DNA of 64,000 bases from JBBDYQ01 sp035553855 (GCA_035553855.1 DATMJO010000039.1:10087-74086), one strand, 5' to 3'; positions 23,355 to 32,566 are shown, counted from the stretch's first letter. Notes: generated by a model from the sequence alone, not told the origin. Program-made: numbers and translations.

Positions 23355-24260
23355 TCAGCGTACGCGGACCGGGGCGGCGGGAGCCCCGCTGCAGCCCGGG
23401 ATGGCCCTTCGGCACAGGAAGCCGGCGCTCTCGGCAAGCACGTCGTCTGCCCGGTGGAACGGGGCGTGGCGCTCCTGCGGGAGCACCACCATCTCGCACG
23501 TGTTCGCGAAGGCAGTCATCACCGTGCAGCCGCCGAGGCCGAACGCGAGCGGAACGGTCGTGTCGGCGCCGCCGTGGACGTCGAGCACGGGCGGCGCGCC
23601 CGCCTCGACGTGGTCCGGATCGACCGCGCCCCACAGGGAGACCGCGGCCGAGACGCTCGAGGGCACGTCGATGTCGTTGCTCGAGCCGTCGTCCTCCGGG
23701 TTCACCGCCGTCTGCCAGGCCGTGATCGCGCCGGCCGACTCGCCGCCGACCGCGATCTGGTCCGGGTCGATGCCGAGCGATGCGGCGTTCGCGCGCACCC
23801 AGCGCACGGCCGCCTGCATGTCGTGCTGCGCGTCCCGGATCGTCGGCGAGGTGCCGGTGAGCGCCTCGGCGACGATCTCCGGGTCCGTCCTCGCGCCGGG
23901 AGTGCCCGAGGGCCGCAGGCGGTAGTCGATCGAGAAGGCGACGTAGCCGCGCTTCGCGAAGCCCTCCACGATCGGCCCGAAGCCCTCGTGCTTGCGCGTG
24001 CCGCTGCGGAAGCCGCCACCGTGCGCGAGCACGATCGCGGCGCGGTCCGTGGCGGTGTCGCCGGCGGGACGATGGATGTCGAGGCGGAGTGTCTGCGTCT
24101 CGCCGCGGTTGTTCGTGGCCTCGCCGAAGGCGACGCCGTCCTCCACGGTCGTGGCGCTGAAAACGGGGTCGACGTAGCGCTGCTCTGCGGAGGCCGCCGG
24201 TGCGACGGCGAGCGCCGCGGCGGCGCAGATCAGTGCGGCGAGAGTCGTTTTCCTGCGCAT
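23355..24260 (-). CDS. Secreted alpha/beta hydrolase, esterase type (BD-FAE/HSL-like)
   Basis: 301-residue exported serine esterase. Signal peptide MRRKTTLAALICAAAALAVA ends at PAASA. HGGGFRSGT is the oxyanion motif of the hormone-sensitive-lipase-like group; GGESAGA is the nucleophile elbow; DVHGGADTTVPLA supplies the Asp and ERHAPFHR the His. Four C-terminal cysteines (GGCT, NTCE, LCRR, GCSG) could form disulfides outside the cell. Likely acts on short-chain or carbohydrate esters. Followed on the left by a family B repeat. Confidence 0.9.
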   Translation of the reverse strand: MRRKTTLAALICAAAALAVAPAASAEQRYVDPVFSATTVEDGVAFGEATNNRGETQTLRLDIHRPAGDTATDRAAIVLAHGGGFRSGTRKHEGFGPIVEGFAKRGYVAFSIDYRLRPSGTPGARTDPEIVAEALTGTSPTIRDAQHDMQAAVRWVRANAASLGIDPDQIAVGGESAGAITAWQTAVNPEDDGSSNDIDVPSSVSAAVSLWGAVDPDHVEAGAPPVLDVHGGADTTVPLAFGLGGCTVMTAFANTCEMVVLPQERHAPFHRADDVLAESAGFLCRRAIPGCSGAPAAPVRVR

Positions 24261-24413
24261 CGTCCGGGCACCGTAAGCGAGAGCGCCCGTCGGCGCGACC
24301 CAAAAACGACTGAAGCGCCGGGTGCTTCACGGCTGCGCGGCCGATCATCTGAGGGATGCCGGCGCCGCGCGGCGACGCCCCCGAGGGAGCGCCGCCGCCG
24401 GAGCGTCAGACGG

Positions 24414-25409
24414 CTACCAGGAGCCGTAAAACAGCGCGAAGTCCGACCACCGCACGGAGTGCGGGGCGTCGTACCACGAGTACCAGGTGGTGCTCGGCGC
24501 GTCGTTCCATTCGACGTCCGCGTCGCGCACGTCGGAGGTGTCGTTCATGAAGTCCGAGTGCCCGATGTTCATCGTGCCCAGGTACTTCACCTTGTGGCTG
24601 GCGGTCATTCCGGTCGCCGAGTTCTGCGACACGACGCCGTCGTCGTAGGAGCCCTGCAGGGTCCAATCGGTGCCGCCCGTGCCCTGCGGGTTCTGGGCGT
24701 TCGCGGCCATCCAGGTCATGAACGACGAGCCGGTGTTCATCTGGTTGCACTGGTACGCCCAGGGGCACAACGCGGCATAGCCCGAACCCGTGTGCGGCGT
24801 GCCGAGCGTCACCACGTCCTCGACGAGAAGCGAGGACGGGAACGATGGATCCTTGGCCTCCACCCGGTCGATCGCGTAGCGCAGGATCAGCCCGCCCATC
24901 GAGTGGCCGACCGCGTCGACGGTCACGTTCGAGGCCGACCAGTGGTCGTAGATCATCCACGCCAGGTGGTAGCCCAGGTGACGGATGTCGCCGTCCATGT
25001 CGTGGCTGCCGTTCTGGTGTGCGTCCGTGCGCGGGTAGTGCGTCGAGTGGCTGCCGTGGTGGTCCAGCGCATACGAGCAGTTCGTATCGCCGTGGTAGTA
25101 CATGACCGTCGCCTTCGTTCCGGAGTGGCCCCAGCCCGTCAGCGTGTTCGCCATGTTGTTCCAGGTGGACGCGCAGTCCACGCCCGCGGTCCCGATTGCG
25201 TCGAGACCATGTACGAACACGATCGGCTTCGTCCGGTTGTCGGTCCGCGACGCGCGCGCCGAGACCTTCCCCTTCTTCGTGAGAGCCGAGCTCGTCTTCC
25301 CCTGCTTCAGGTCATGCGGCTGGCCCTTGTGCGCCTCGGCGGATGCGGCGCCCAGGGCGCCTACGACGAGCGCGGCCGCGCAGGCGGCCGTCACACGGCT
25401 TGCGTTCAA
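24414..25409 (-). CDS. Secreted lipase/esterase, alpha/beta hydrolase
   Basis: 331-residue exported lipase-like protein. The TTG at 25409 is taken as start: it is preceded by GGAGGAAC at good spacing and gives a clean signal peptide ending SAEA; the in-frame ATG at 25478 would put 23 extra non-signal residues in front. VFVHGLDAIG is the oxyanion region, GHSMGG the nucleophile elbow, and TSDVRDADVEW / GHSDFMN near the C-terminus supply candidates for the other residues. Several Cys (DCAST, TNCSY, LCPW, QCNQ) suggest disulfides. Resembles actinobacterial secreted triacylglycerol lipases (Lipase_2 type). Confidence 0.85.
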   Translation of the reverse strand: MNASRVTAACAAALVVGALGAASAEAHKGQPHDLKQGKTSSALTKKGKVSARASRTDNRTKPIVFVHGLDAIGTAGVDCASTWNNMANTLTGWGHSGTKATVMYYHGDTNCSYALDHHGSHSTHYPRTDAHQNGSHDMDGDIRHLGYHLAWMIYDHWSASNVTVDAVGHSMGGLILRYAIDRVEAKDPSFPSSLLVEDVVTLGTPHTGSGYAALCPWAYQCNQMNTGSSFMTWMAANAQNPQGTGGTDWTLQGSYDDGVVSQNSATGMTASHKVKYLGTMNIGHSDFMNDTSDVRDADVEWNDAPSTTWYSWYDAPHSVRWSDFALFYGSW

Positions 25410-25534
25410 CTGTTCCTCCCTCGATGGTGCGTGTCGCCGGCAGCTCCCCTGATCCCCGCAGCCGGCGTGGACGTGCACGATTCGATCAGGTGCGTGGGGG
25501 CGCCGTCAAGAGGCGCGGCGGGAGCGACCGGCCG

Positions 25535-26374
25535 TCAGGCTGCGGCGGGCGTGGCCGCGGCCGTCGCCGCGCCCTCGACGAACTCGGTGATCGTGTGGCC
25601 CACGAGGGCCGGGTCGTCCCACATGGGCAAGTGCCCGATCCGCGGGAGCACGCGGTACTCCACCCCCGCGATCTCGGCACGGAATCGCGGAGAGTGCTTG
25701 GCCATCGGGAGGATCCGGTCCTTCTCCGGCCAGGCGACGAGCACGGGGCATGCGATCCGGCCGAGATCGGTCATGACGCCCTTTCCGGACCGGATCGCCT
25801 CGAAGGCGTCCTCGACGACCGTGCAGCGAAGCGACGAGCGCAGCATGGCCACGGCCTCGGCGGGCGGCATCTGCTCGCCGTGGCACATCACGTCGCGAAA
25901 GGCGATGCGCCGGGTCCCCGGCCGCGCCATGATGCGTCCGGCCCTCGGCGCCGCCATGCGCGCCATCTTGAGCTGGCGGGTGAAGAACCTGACGAGGCGC
26001 TCACCCTCCGGGTCGCCCGGATGCCAGCCGCCGCCGGGGGCGAGCGCGACGACGCTGCGGGCGCGGCCGCGCTTGGCGAGCTCGAGCGCGAGCGCACCGC
26101 CGAGCGAGTTGCCCACGAGATGGGCGGTCTCGATGCCCTGCGCGTCGAGCTCCTGCTCGAGATGGTCGCCGGCCGCCTGCAGGTCGTGCGGGGCGTCCTT
26201 GCCGGCCTCCGGGCCGCCGTCGTGGCCAGTGAGCGTGGGCGCGAGCACGTCGTAGCGGGCGACGAGCTCGGGCAGCACCGGAAGCCAGCAGCGCCAGGTG
26301 GCGGTGAAGCCGTGGATCAGGACGAGCGGCTCGCCCTCACCGGCCCGGTAGCGGGCTGGGGAGATCTCGGGCAT
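25535..26374 (-). CDS. Alpha/beta hydrolase
   Basis: 279 residues from ATG 26374. HGFTATWRCW, nucleophile elbow GNSLGG, acid WPEKDRILPM and histidine RIGHLPMWDDP make a complete triad. Its motifs resemble those of the hydrolase at 12199 (GNSLGG, WPExDR, GHxPMWDDP), so the two are probably paralogues. The start overlaps the plausible upstream region of the divergent SnoaL-like gene. Confidence 0.9.
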   Translation of the reverse strand: MPEISPARYRAGEGEPLVLIHGFTATWRCWLPVLPELVARYDVLAPTLTGHDGGPEAGKDAPHDLQAAGDHLEQELDAQGIETAHLVGNSLGGALALELAKRGRARSVVALAPGGGWHPGDPEGERLVRFFTRQLKMARMAAPRAGRIMARPGTRRIAFRDVMCHGEQMPPAEAVAMLRSSLRCTVVEDAFEAIRSGKGVMTDLGRIACPVLVAWPEKDRILPMAKHSPRFRAEIAGVEYRVLPRIGHLPMWDDPALVGHTITEFVEGAATAAATPAAA

Positions 26375-26429
26375 GACGGTAATCCTACGACTCGGACCCG
26401 GCCCAGGCGCAGGCGTGGATAATCGCGGT

Positions 26430-26858
26430 GTGGACGAGGGCCTCGTCATCGAGCGGCTGCGTCACGGCTACGACGCCTGGAACCGCGGGGACATCGAGGC
26501 CGGGCTCGAGTTCGCGGCGGAGGACATGGAATGGCACGGCCCGCCGGACAGCCCGTTCGCTGGTCCGCACATGGGCCACGCCCAGATCCGGGCGTTCGCC
26601 CACGGCATGCTCGAGATGTTCGCCAGGATCGAGCGGACTCCACAGGGTTTCGAGATCCACGGCGACCATGTGCTGGTCCCGGTTCAGAGCTTCGTGCGCG
26701 GGACGGGCAGCGGCATAGAGGTCGAGGTCTCGCTCGTCGACGTGTGGACGATCAGGGAAGGGCTCGTCGCGCGCTACGCGGTCTTCCCTGACAGAGGGGA
26801 GGCACTCGCCTACATCGCCTGCGGCGAGCATGCCTCCGAGCCTGCGCCCGCGGGCTGA
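26430..26858 (+). CDS. SnoaL-like / NTF2-fold protein
   Basis: 142 residues from GTG 26430. RHGYDAWNRGDIEAGLEFAAEDMEWHGPPDSPFAG is the characteristic start of SnoaL-like NTF2 folds, followed by VPVQSFVRGTGSGIEVEVSLVDVWTIREGLVARYAVFPDRGEAL. Members act as small isomerases, cyclases or hydrolases, or as non-catalytic carriers; no catalytic call is possible. The following small gene begins six bases after its stop. Confidence 0.85.
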   Translation: MDEGLVIERLRHGYDAWNRGDIEAGLEFAAEDMEWHGPPDSPFAGPHMGHAQIRAFAHGMLEMFARIERTPQGFEIHGDHVLVPVQSFVRGTGSGIEVEVSLVDVWTIREGLVARYAVFPDRGEALAYIACGEHASEPAPAG

Positions 26859-26863
26859 GCGCG

Positions 26864-27184
26864 ATGAGGCTCGAGCCCGTCCGCGTCGATCTCGGCGAGG
26901 TCGAGGCGATCCGCCCGTCCTGGCATTGCTTCCTGCGCTTCAGGGAACGCAGATTCCACCGCGGTGAGGGCGGCTCGGAGGCGGCGGCGGAGGCGCTCGC
27001 CGCCACGCTTCGCAACGCCGAGCTGACCGCCCGGGTCCCCCCTGGGGTCGGCGGGCTCTCGGAGCCGTACGCGCTCTGGGCCGTCTCGGGCGGGCTCGCT
27101 TTCCCGCTCGTGGAGGGCGAACGCGGGGAGTGGACGGCGACGACCTGCCTCGCCGTCAGACCGCGCGGCTCGTCCGGGCGCTGA
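26864..27184 (+). CDS. Small hypothetical protein
   Basis: 106 residues, ATG 26864 just after the SnoaL-like stop, so probably cotranscribed. Sequence is mixed alpha/beta (RPSWHCFLRFRERRFHRGEGGSEAAAEALAATLRNAEL, then LSEPYALWAVSGGLAFPLVEGERGEWTATTCLAV) with no membrane segment. No family recognised. Confidence 0.6.
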   Translation: MRLEPVRVDLGEVEAIRPSWHCFLRFRERRFHRGEGGSEAAAEALAATLRNAELTARVPPGVGGLSEPYALWAVSGGLAFPLVEGERGEWTATTCLAVRPRGSSGR

Positions 27185-27248
27185 CGCATCGCGCGCGCCG
27201 GGAGGGGGTAAGCGCAATTGACCTTATACGCAGCCAGGGAGGCCGCCC

Positions 27249-28646
27249 ATGCGCCGAATCGCCGCCGCCGCAGCGATTCTCGGGCTCGCCGCTTCCGCCG
27301 CTCCCGCGGTCGCAGCGGACGAGAACAGCCCGAACATGTCCTTTGTCCAGAACATCCCCTACGAGGCGAGGAACGGGACCGTCCCCAACTACGGGACCGA
27401 CATCGAGTTCGCCACGATCTCAGGCCGCGAGTACGCGCTGGCGGGGTCGTACCGCAACGGGATGCACATCGTCGACATCACCGATCCCGCCGCGCCGAGC
27501 GTCAGCGGGATCTACGACTGCGGCGTCACGCAGGGAGACGTCCAGGTCTTCCGCCAGGCCGACGAGGCGGGGCGCGTGTTTGCCACCTACACCTCGGACA
27601 CCTACGGCGACGGCACCTCGACGTGCTACCGCGAGGCCCAGGCCCTCGGCTTCGCCGTGCGAAAGCCGAATGGCAGCGGCAGGAACGGAACCTTCGTGGT
27701 GGACGTGACGAATCCGGCCGCGCCGAAGACCGTCTCGTTCGTCGAGTTCCCCCAGGGTTCCCACAACCAGACCGTCCATCCGAGCGGCGACTTCCTCTAC
27801 AACTCGAACTCGGACCTGATCACGTCGTTCCAGCCGGCGATCGAGGTCGTCGACATCTCGGACCCGGCGAACCCGGTCGCGGCCGGCGAGCTGTCGCTGC
27901 CGACACGCCCGGGCCTCGGCACCGAGTCGCACGACATCACCTTCAACGAGGACGGTTCGCGCGCATACTCGGCGGCGCTGTCCCAGGGCGTCGTGATCGA
28001 CACGACCGACCCGGCTAGCCCATCGGTGGTCTCGTCGTTCCTCGACCCGACGATCAATGTCTGGCACCAGTCCGACCCCTACCGCTTCACCGACTCGAAG
28101 GGGAACGAGCGTGAGTACCTCCTCGTCGAGGACGAGTTCGCGGGGGCCGCGGGGGGCCCGGTCTGCCCGTCGGGCGGCGTCCACGTGTTCGACATCACGG
28201 GCGACCTCGAGAAGGCGCCCGAGAAGGTGGGCTACTGGAACATCGACGACGCGGCCGTCACGCATGACGCCACGGGCACCTGCACGGCGCACGTGTTCGA
28301 CCTCCACGAGGACGCGCAGGTCATGACGATCGCCTACTACAACGGTGGCGTGCGAGTGGTCGATCTCGCCGGCTTCGCGGACGGCTCCGGGATGCGAGAG
28401 CTCGGCTTCTACAAGACCGAGAACGCCGACTCGTGGTCGGCCAAGGCGCCGCGCGTCGATCCGGTGACGCGCGACTTCCACCTGTACGGCAACGACATCG
28501 CGCGGGGCCTCGACGTCTACGCGTTCGACGGCCAGGCGGAGACCTCGCAGACGCCGGGCACGTGGCTCGGCGCAAGGGCGGCGGCGAAGCTGCCGAAGGC
28601 GAAGGTCCGGGCGGGCGAGTTGAAGCTCGTCTGCGTCAAGCCGTAG
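27249..28646 (+). CDS. Secreted LVIVD-repeat beta-propeller protein
   Basis: 465-residue exported protein. Signal peptide MRRIAAAAAILGLAASAAPAVA. Several LVIVD-type blades follow: NGMHIVDITDPAAPSVSG, GTFVVDVTNPAAPKTVS, IEVVDISDPANPVAAGE, GVVIDTTDPASPSVVS, GGVHVFDITGD and GGVRVVDLAGFAD, a beta-propeller repeat with no fixed enzymatic role. The protein is Asp-rich and may bind calcium. Ribosome site AGGGAGG six bases before the ATG. A strong terminator hairpin follows. Confidence 0.9.
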   Translation: MRRIAAAAAILGLAASAAPAVAADENSPNMSFVQNIPYEARNGTVPNYGTDIEFATISGREYALAGSYRNGMHIVDITDPAAPSVSGIYDCGVTQGDVQVFRQADEAGRVFATYTSDTYGDGTSTCYREAQALGFAVRKPNGSGRNGTFVVDVTNPAAPKTVSFVEFPQGSHNQTVHPSGDFLYNSNSDLITSFQPAIEVVDISDPANPVAAGELSLPTRPGLGTESHDITFNEDGSRAYSAALSQGVVIDTTDPASPSVVSSFLDPTINVWHQSDPYRFTDSKGNEREYLLVEDEFAGAAGGPVCPSGGVHVFDITGDLEKAPEKVGYWNIDDAAVTHDATGTCTAHVFDLHEDAQVMTIAYYNGGVRVVDLAGFADGSGMRELGFYKTENADSWSAKAPRVDPVTRDFHLYGNDIARGLDVYAFDGQAETSQTPGTWLGARAAAKLPKAKVRAGELKLVCVKP

Positions 28647-28654
28647 CGCGGAAG

Positions 28655-28685
28655 GGGGGCGCGGACCTGGTCCGTCCGCGCCCCC
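28655..28685 (+). terminator. Hairpin terminator after the LVIVD gene
   Basis: GGGGGCGCGGAC, seven-base loop, GTCCGCGCCCCC: 12-bp perfect GC stem starting nine bases after the stop at 28646. No T run, as is common for high-GC actinobacterial terminators. It lies between convergent genes and may also serve the minus-strand PH-domain gene. Confidence 0.75.
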
Positions 28686-28709
28686 TCCGTAATGCCTGCG
28701 CGCGGCCGT

Positions 28710-29198
28710 TCAGGTGTCGGAGGGGGGCGCCTCGCGCTGCGCCTCGTTCACCGCGTGCACGACCTCCTCGGGGTTCGCGACCCCCTTGAAGGCGAACTCG
28801 AAGTCGTCTCCGCCCGCGGTGTCGAAGTCCACGTCGCCGACCCGCAGCAGCCGCTGGAGCGCCGACTGGTTGGTGTTCACGTTCTGCACCCGGTCGAGGC
28901 GGGTCTCCTGCACGCGGCGCGAGATGATCCCGCGCCGGATGTGGAGCCGGCGGTTCGTGATCGTGTAGGTGGTCGCGATCCGCTTCACGAGCCCGATCAC
29001 GACCATGAGGGCGAGTGCAACCAGCACGGCGGCGGCGATCCAGCCGGTGTTCACCTCACCGTCGGCGATCAGGCCGGCCAGGGCGGCGACGCCGCCGACG
29101 ACCGCTGTCGCCATGAGGCCCTTCAGGTAGTAGTCGAGCACCGAGCGCCACGAGGGGTGGCCCTGGAAGAGGATCCTCTCGTCTGAGGCGATGTCCAT
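28710..29198 (-). CDS. PH-domain membrane protein (bPH2 / DUF304, YdbS type)
   Basis: 162 residues. Starts with DERILFQGHPSWRSVLDYYLKG, typical of YdbS-like proteins, followed by two transmembrane helices (GLMATAVVGGVAALAGLIA and WIAAAVLVALALMVVIGL) and a C-terminal bacterial PH domain: TTYTITNRRLHIRRGIISRRVQETRLDRVQNVNTNQSALQRLLRVGDVDFDTAG. Cytoplasmic domain anchored in the membrane; function unknown in this family. Confidence 0.9.
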   Translation of the reverse strand: MDIASDERILFQGHPSWRSVLDYYLKGLMATAVVGGVAALAGLIADGEVNTGWIAAAVLVALALMVVIGLVKRIATTYTITNRRLHIRRGIISRRVQETRLDRVQNVNTNQSALQRLLRVGDVDFDTAGGDDFEFAFKGVANPEEVVHAVNEAQREAPPSDT

Positions 29199-29243
29199 GG
29201 GCCGACCCTACAGGGGGCGCGGATGCCGCGCGGGCGTGCCGGG

Positions 29244-29280
29244 CCGGGTGTCCCGCCCGTCCCTCGGGCGGGACACCCGG
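29244..29280 (-). terminator. Hairpin terminator of the CocE-type gene
   Basis: CCGGGTGTCCCGCCCG, loop of five, then its exact reverse complement: a 16-bp perfect stem located eight bases after the end of the CocE-type gene (ending at 29288 on the minus strand) and before the start of the PH-domain gene. Confidence 0.85.
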
Positions 29281-29287
29281 ATGCCGC

Positions 29288-31156
29288 CTAGCCCTGGCCC
29301 GACAGGCAGCGCATCGAGGCGTACGGGCACTTCCCTGTTGGGGTCGTGAAGCCGTCCACCTCGCTCATCGGCACGATCGGCAGCATCAGCCTGGTGGGCG
29401 TCTGCGGTCCGAAGTGGAGAGTGTTCTCGCCCGGCAGCGTCTTCTGCACGTAGGCGTAGTCGTTGTCGTCGAGCGGCGGGGCGTGGACCTTCACGACGAG
29501 CTCGTGCCCGGGCAGGAAGACGTGCCCCACCGGGAAGATGTCGATCAGATAGTCGGTCACCGCTCCAGGCATGACGAGCGAGCGGCCCGCGTGCGGCCGG
29601 AAGGGCCGGTAGATCCGCCCGCCGGCGGCCCTCTGCGAGAGCGCGCCGTCCACCTGGCGGTGCGAGCCCCGCAGGAGCCCGCGGTTCAGGTAGAGCAGCG
29701 TGCCGTCGGGGGCGCGGTCGATGAGCTGCACGAACAGCTCGGTGTCCGGCGCGCTCGAGGAGACGAACAGGTTCGCCGTGATCGGGCCGGCGATCGCGGT
29801 CGCCTGCGTGAACTCGTACGCGAGCTCGACCTCGTCGGGGCCCGTGGGGCTCGAGAGCCGGCCCCCCTGGTTCACGCCCGCCTGGTACGAATAGGACTGA
29901 CGGCGGGAGCCGTTGACCCAGCTCAGCTTGCCGGGCTGCACCGCGCTCTGGTCGAAGGTCAGCCCGCTGCCCGTCGCGTAGAGGTCGGTGAACTGCGTCT
30001 CGCCGAGCGGGAAGCCGTCCGAGGCGATCTCGCCGACCGCGTTGCCGTTCCCCTGGTAGCCGAGGATCACCCGCGAGGTCTCGGTGGCCGTCTCGCGGGG
30101 GCCGAACACCGACGAGAGCGTCACGCTGCCCGACTTGATCCCCAGGTCGGCGCTCTCCTTGCCGAGCATCCAGTAGTCCATCCAGGCGAAGCGGTCCTCG
30201 CGGATGTGCGCCGAGGTTTGGGTCCCGTGCGCGCCGTTGACGAGCACGAGGCGCTTCGAGATCGAGTCGGAGAGCTTGTCGAAGACGTAGGTCGGGCCGC
30301 GCGGGCCGGTCTGCTCGTCCTGGTAGGCGGCCGTGATGTGCACGGGCACCTCGATCCGGTCCACGAAGTTGACCAGCGAGCGCGCCCGCATCCACTCCGT
30401 GTCCGTGTCGTCTGTGCCCTGCACGAGCGGCTCGTCGAGCACCGTGCGTGAGCGGCCCGCCTGGTTGGCGGCGCACTGCTCGCTCGTGTCCTCGACCGGG
30501 TACACGCCGCCGACCGTGCCGCCACCGACGTCGTAGAGCGGCCGCACGCCTCCGGTCCACAGCAGCGGGAAGCCGTAGTTGGTGACCCCGCCGATGTAGG
30601 TGATGTCGCGGTAGAGGTCGCCGATCAGGCCCGACGCCGAGACCGCGCGCAGGTGCTCGGGGCGGGTGGACGCGACGAACATGCCGGTCAGGCCGCTGTA
30701 GGAGTGGCCGAAGATCACGACGTCGCCGTCGGACCATGGCTGCTCGGGAATCCACTCGTCGATGATGTGGCGGCCGTCGAGAGCGGACTGCCAGGAGAAG
30801 AGGTCGAACTCGCCGGAGGAGCAGCCCGTCCCGCGTACGCTCGCCAGCACCGTGACGTAGCGGTCGTCCACGTGCGCGGCGTGCGCGGCGCGCGTGCCGG
30901 TCTGGAGCGGGAAGGGGATGCCCGTGTCGTCGGCGAGGTGGCCGAGCGGGGTCTGCCCCTCGTCTGAACCCGATTCGTAGCCGGACATCTCGAAGAAGGT
31001 CGGGCAGGGGGTCTCGGCGGTGCAGTGATCGGGCACCTTGACGTTGATCGCGATGCTCGCGCCGTCAGGCGTCGTGACGTAATGCGTGGGCGCCGCCTGT
31101 GCCGGCGCTGCCGTGAGCGCGGCGAGCGCGCATGCGGCGATGAGCAGTCTCCTCAT
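29288..31156 (-). CDS. Secreted CocE/NonD family hydrolase (X-Pro dipeptidyl-peptidase-like)
   Basis: 622-residue exported serine hydrolase of the CocE/X-Pro dipeptidyl-peptidase S15 type. Start ATG 31156 follows GGAGGGGGAG and gives a signal peptide MRRLLIAACALAALTAAPAQA. The catalytic domain carries MSGYESG, ASVRGTGCSSGEFDLF and the nucleophile elbow GHSYSG; the helical cap and the distal Asp/His (NGAHGTQ) follow. The C-terminal half is the jelly-roll domain (ELAYEFTQATAIAGPITANLFVSS) typical of PepX_C. The hydrolysed substrate is an ester or peptide amide. It ends in the hairpin at 29244-29280. Confidence 0.9.
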   Translation of the reverse strand: MRRLLIAACALAALTAAPAQAAPTHYVTTPDGASIAINVKVPDHCTAETPCPTFFEMSGYESGSDEGQTPLGHLADDTGIPFPLQTGTRAAHAAHVDDRYVTVLASVRGTGCSSGEFDLFSWQSALDGRHIIDEWIPEQPWSDGDVVIFGHSYSGLTGMFVASTRPEHLRAVSASGLIGDLYRDITYIGGVTNYGFPLLWTGGVRPLYDVGGGTVGGVYPVEDTSEQCAANQAGRSRTVLDEPLVQGTDDTDTEWMRARSLVNFVDRIEVPVHITAAYQDEQTGPRGPTYVFDKLSDSISKRLVLVNGAHGTQTSAHIREDRFAWMDYWMLGKESADLGIKSGSVTLSSVFGPRETATETSRVILGYQGNGNAVGEIASDGFPLGETQFTDLYATGSGLTFDQSAVQPGKLSWVNGSRRQSYSYQAGVNQGGRLSSPTGPDEVELAYEFTQATAIAGPITANLFVSSSAPDTELFVQLIDRAPDGTLLYLNRGLLRGSHRQVDGALSQRAAGGRIYRPFRPHAGRSLVMPGAVTDYLIDIFPVGHVFLPGHELVVKVHAPPLDDNDYAYVQKTLPGENTLHFGPQTPTRLMLPIVPMSEVDGFTTPTGKCPYASMRCLSGQG

Positions 31157-31309
31157 TGGTCTCCCCCTCCGAGCAGCCGCGCCCCCCACGGCGCGCGTAC
31201 TGAGACGGGACCCTATCCGGGTGGGGCAGGCGGATGCGACTCTCCCCGCCTCCGCGCCCGCCCGCGTAGGATCCGTCCCGCCAATAGCGAGACGAGGAGA
31301 ACTCAGGCG

Positions 31310-32503
31310 ATGGCTAACCGCACGTTCGTGATCGGCGTCGGCATGACGAAGTTCGAGAAGCCCGGCTCCCGTGACTGGGACTACCCGGACATGGCGAAGG
31401 AGTCCGGCTCGAAGGCGCTCGAGGACGCCGGCGTGCCCTACGACGCGATCGAGCAGGCCTTCGTGGGCTACTGCTACGGCGAGTCGACCTCGGGGCAGCG
31501 CGCGGTCTACGGGCTCGGCCTCACCGGCATCCCGATCGTGAACGTGAACAACAACTGCTCGACCGGGTCGACCGCCCTCTACCTCGCCCGGCAGGCCGTC
31601 CGCGGCGGGCTCGCCGACTGCGTGCTCGCGCTCGGCTTCGAGAAGATGGAGAAGGGCTCGCTCGGCATCAAGTACACCGACCGCTCGAACCCGATCGAGC
31701 CGCACGCGAAGGCGATGTTCGCCCTGCGCGAACCCGAGCAGTCGCCCGCGGCCCCGCAGATGTTCGGCAACGCCGGGCGCGAGCACATGGAGCGCTACGG
31801 GTCCGAGGCGGACCACTACGCGTGGATCGGCTGGAAGAACCACAAGCACTCCGTGAACAACCCGTACGCCCAGTTCCAGGACGAGTACTCGCTCGACGAC
31901 ATCAAGGGCGCGAAGGTCATCCACGAGCCGCTCACGAAGCTCCAGTGCTCGCCGACCTCGGATGGCTCCGCCGCCGCCGTGCTCGCCAGCGAGCGCTTTG
32001 TCGACGAGCACGGCCTGTGGGACCAGGCGGTCGAGATCGCGGGCCAGGCGCTCGTCACCGACATGCAGAGCACCTTCGACGACGGCTCCTGCATCAAGGT
32101 GGTGGGCTACGACATGTCGAAGGAGGCGGGCCGCCGCGCGATGGAGGAGGCCGAGGTCTCGATCGAGGACGTCGACGTGATCGAGCTGCACGACTGCTTC
32201 TCCGCCAACGAGCTGATCACCTACGAGGCGCTCGGGCTCGCCGAGGAGGGCGAGGGTCACAAGCTGGTCGAGGCCGAGGACACCACCTACGGCGGCCGCT
32301 GGGTCGTGAACCCCTCGGGCGGCCTGATCTCGAAGGGCCACCCGCTCGGCGCGACCGGGCTCGCCCAGTGCTCCGAGCTCACATGGCAGATGCGCGGCAC
32401 CGCCGACAAGCGCCAGGTGGACGGCGCCGACGTGGGCCTCCAGCACAACATCGGCCTGGGGGGCGCGGCCGTCGTTTCGGTCTACAAGCCGGCCGCGGCG
32501 TAG
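31310..32503 (+). CDS. Thiolase-family lipid-transfer protein (SCP-x thiolase domain)
   Basis: 397-residue thiolase of the sterol-carrier-protein-x type, degrading beta-ketoacyl-CoA with coenzyme A. ATG 31310 is fixed by GAGGAG ten bases upstream. The nucleophile is Cys83 in NNNCSTGSTAL; the second half has CFSANELITYEALGLAEEGEG and NPSGGLISKGHPLGATG with the active-site His. There is no SCP2 domain and no adjoining DUF35/OB-fold partner, which actinobacterial thiolases of this type often have. Divergent from the CocE-type gene. Confidence 0.92.
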   Translation: MANRTFVIGVGMTKFEKPGSRDWDYPDMAKESGSKALEDAGVPYDAIEQAFVGYCYGESTSGQRAVYGLGLTGIPIVNVNNNCSTGSTALYLARQAVRGGLADCVLALGFEKMEKGSLGIKYTDRSNPIEPHAKAMFALREPEQSPAAPQMFGNAGREHMERYGSEADHYAWIGWKNHKHSVNNPYAQFQDEYSLDDIKGAKVIHEPLTKLQCSPTSDGSAAAVLASERFVDEHGLWDQAVEIAGQALVTDMQSTFDDGSCIKVVGYDMSKEAGRRAMEEAEVSIEDVDVIELHDCFSANELITYEALGLAEEGEGHKLVEAEDTTYGGRWVVNPSGGLISKGHPLGATGLAQCSELTWQMRGTADKRQVDGADVGLQHNIGLGGAAVVSVYKPAAA

Positions 32504-32523
32504 AACGGGCGCAAAAGCGGACG

Positions 32524-32566
32524 CCGTCCTGGATTGGGGACCGCATAGGTACCCAATCCAGGACGG
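32524..32566. repeat. Hairpin repeat, CGTCCTGGATTGG family, copy 2
   Basis: CCGTCCTGGATTGGG and CCCAATCCAGGACGG pair perfectly over 15 bases with a 13-base centre, in which another three pairs can form after one mismatch. Located 21 bases after the thiolase stop and before the convergent DoxX gene, so it can act as a terminator. Shares the 13-mer CGTCCTGGATTGG with 7374-7412. Confidence 0.75.
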
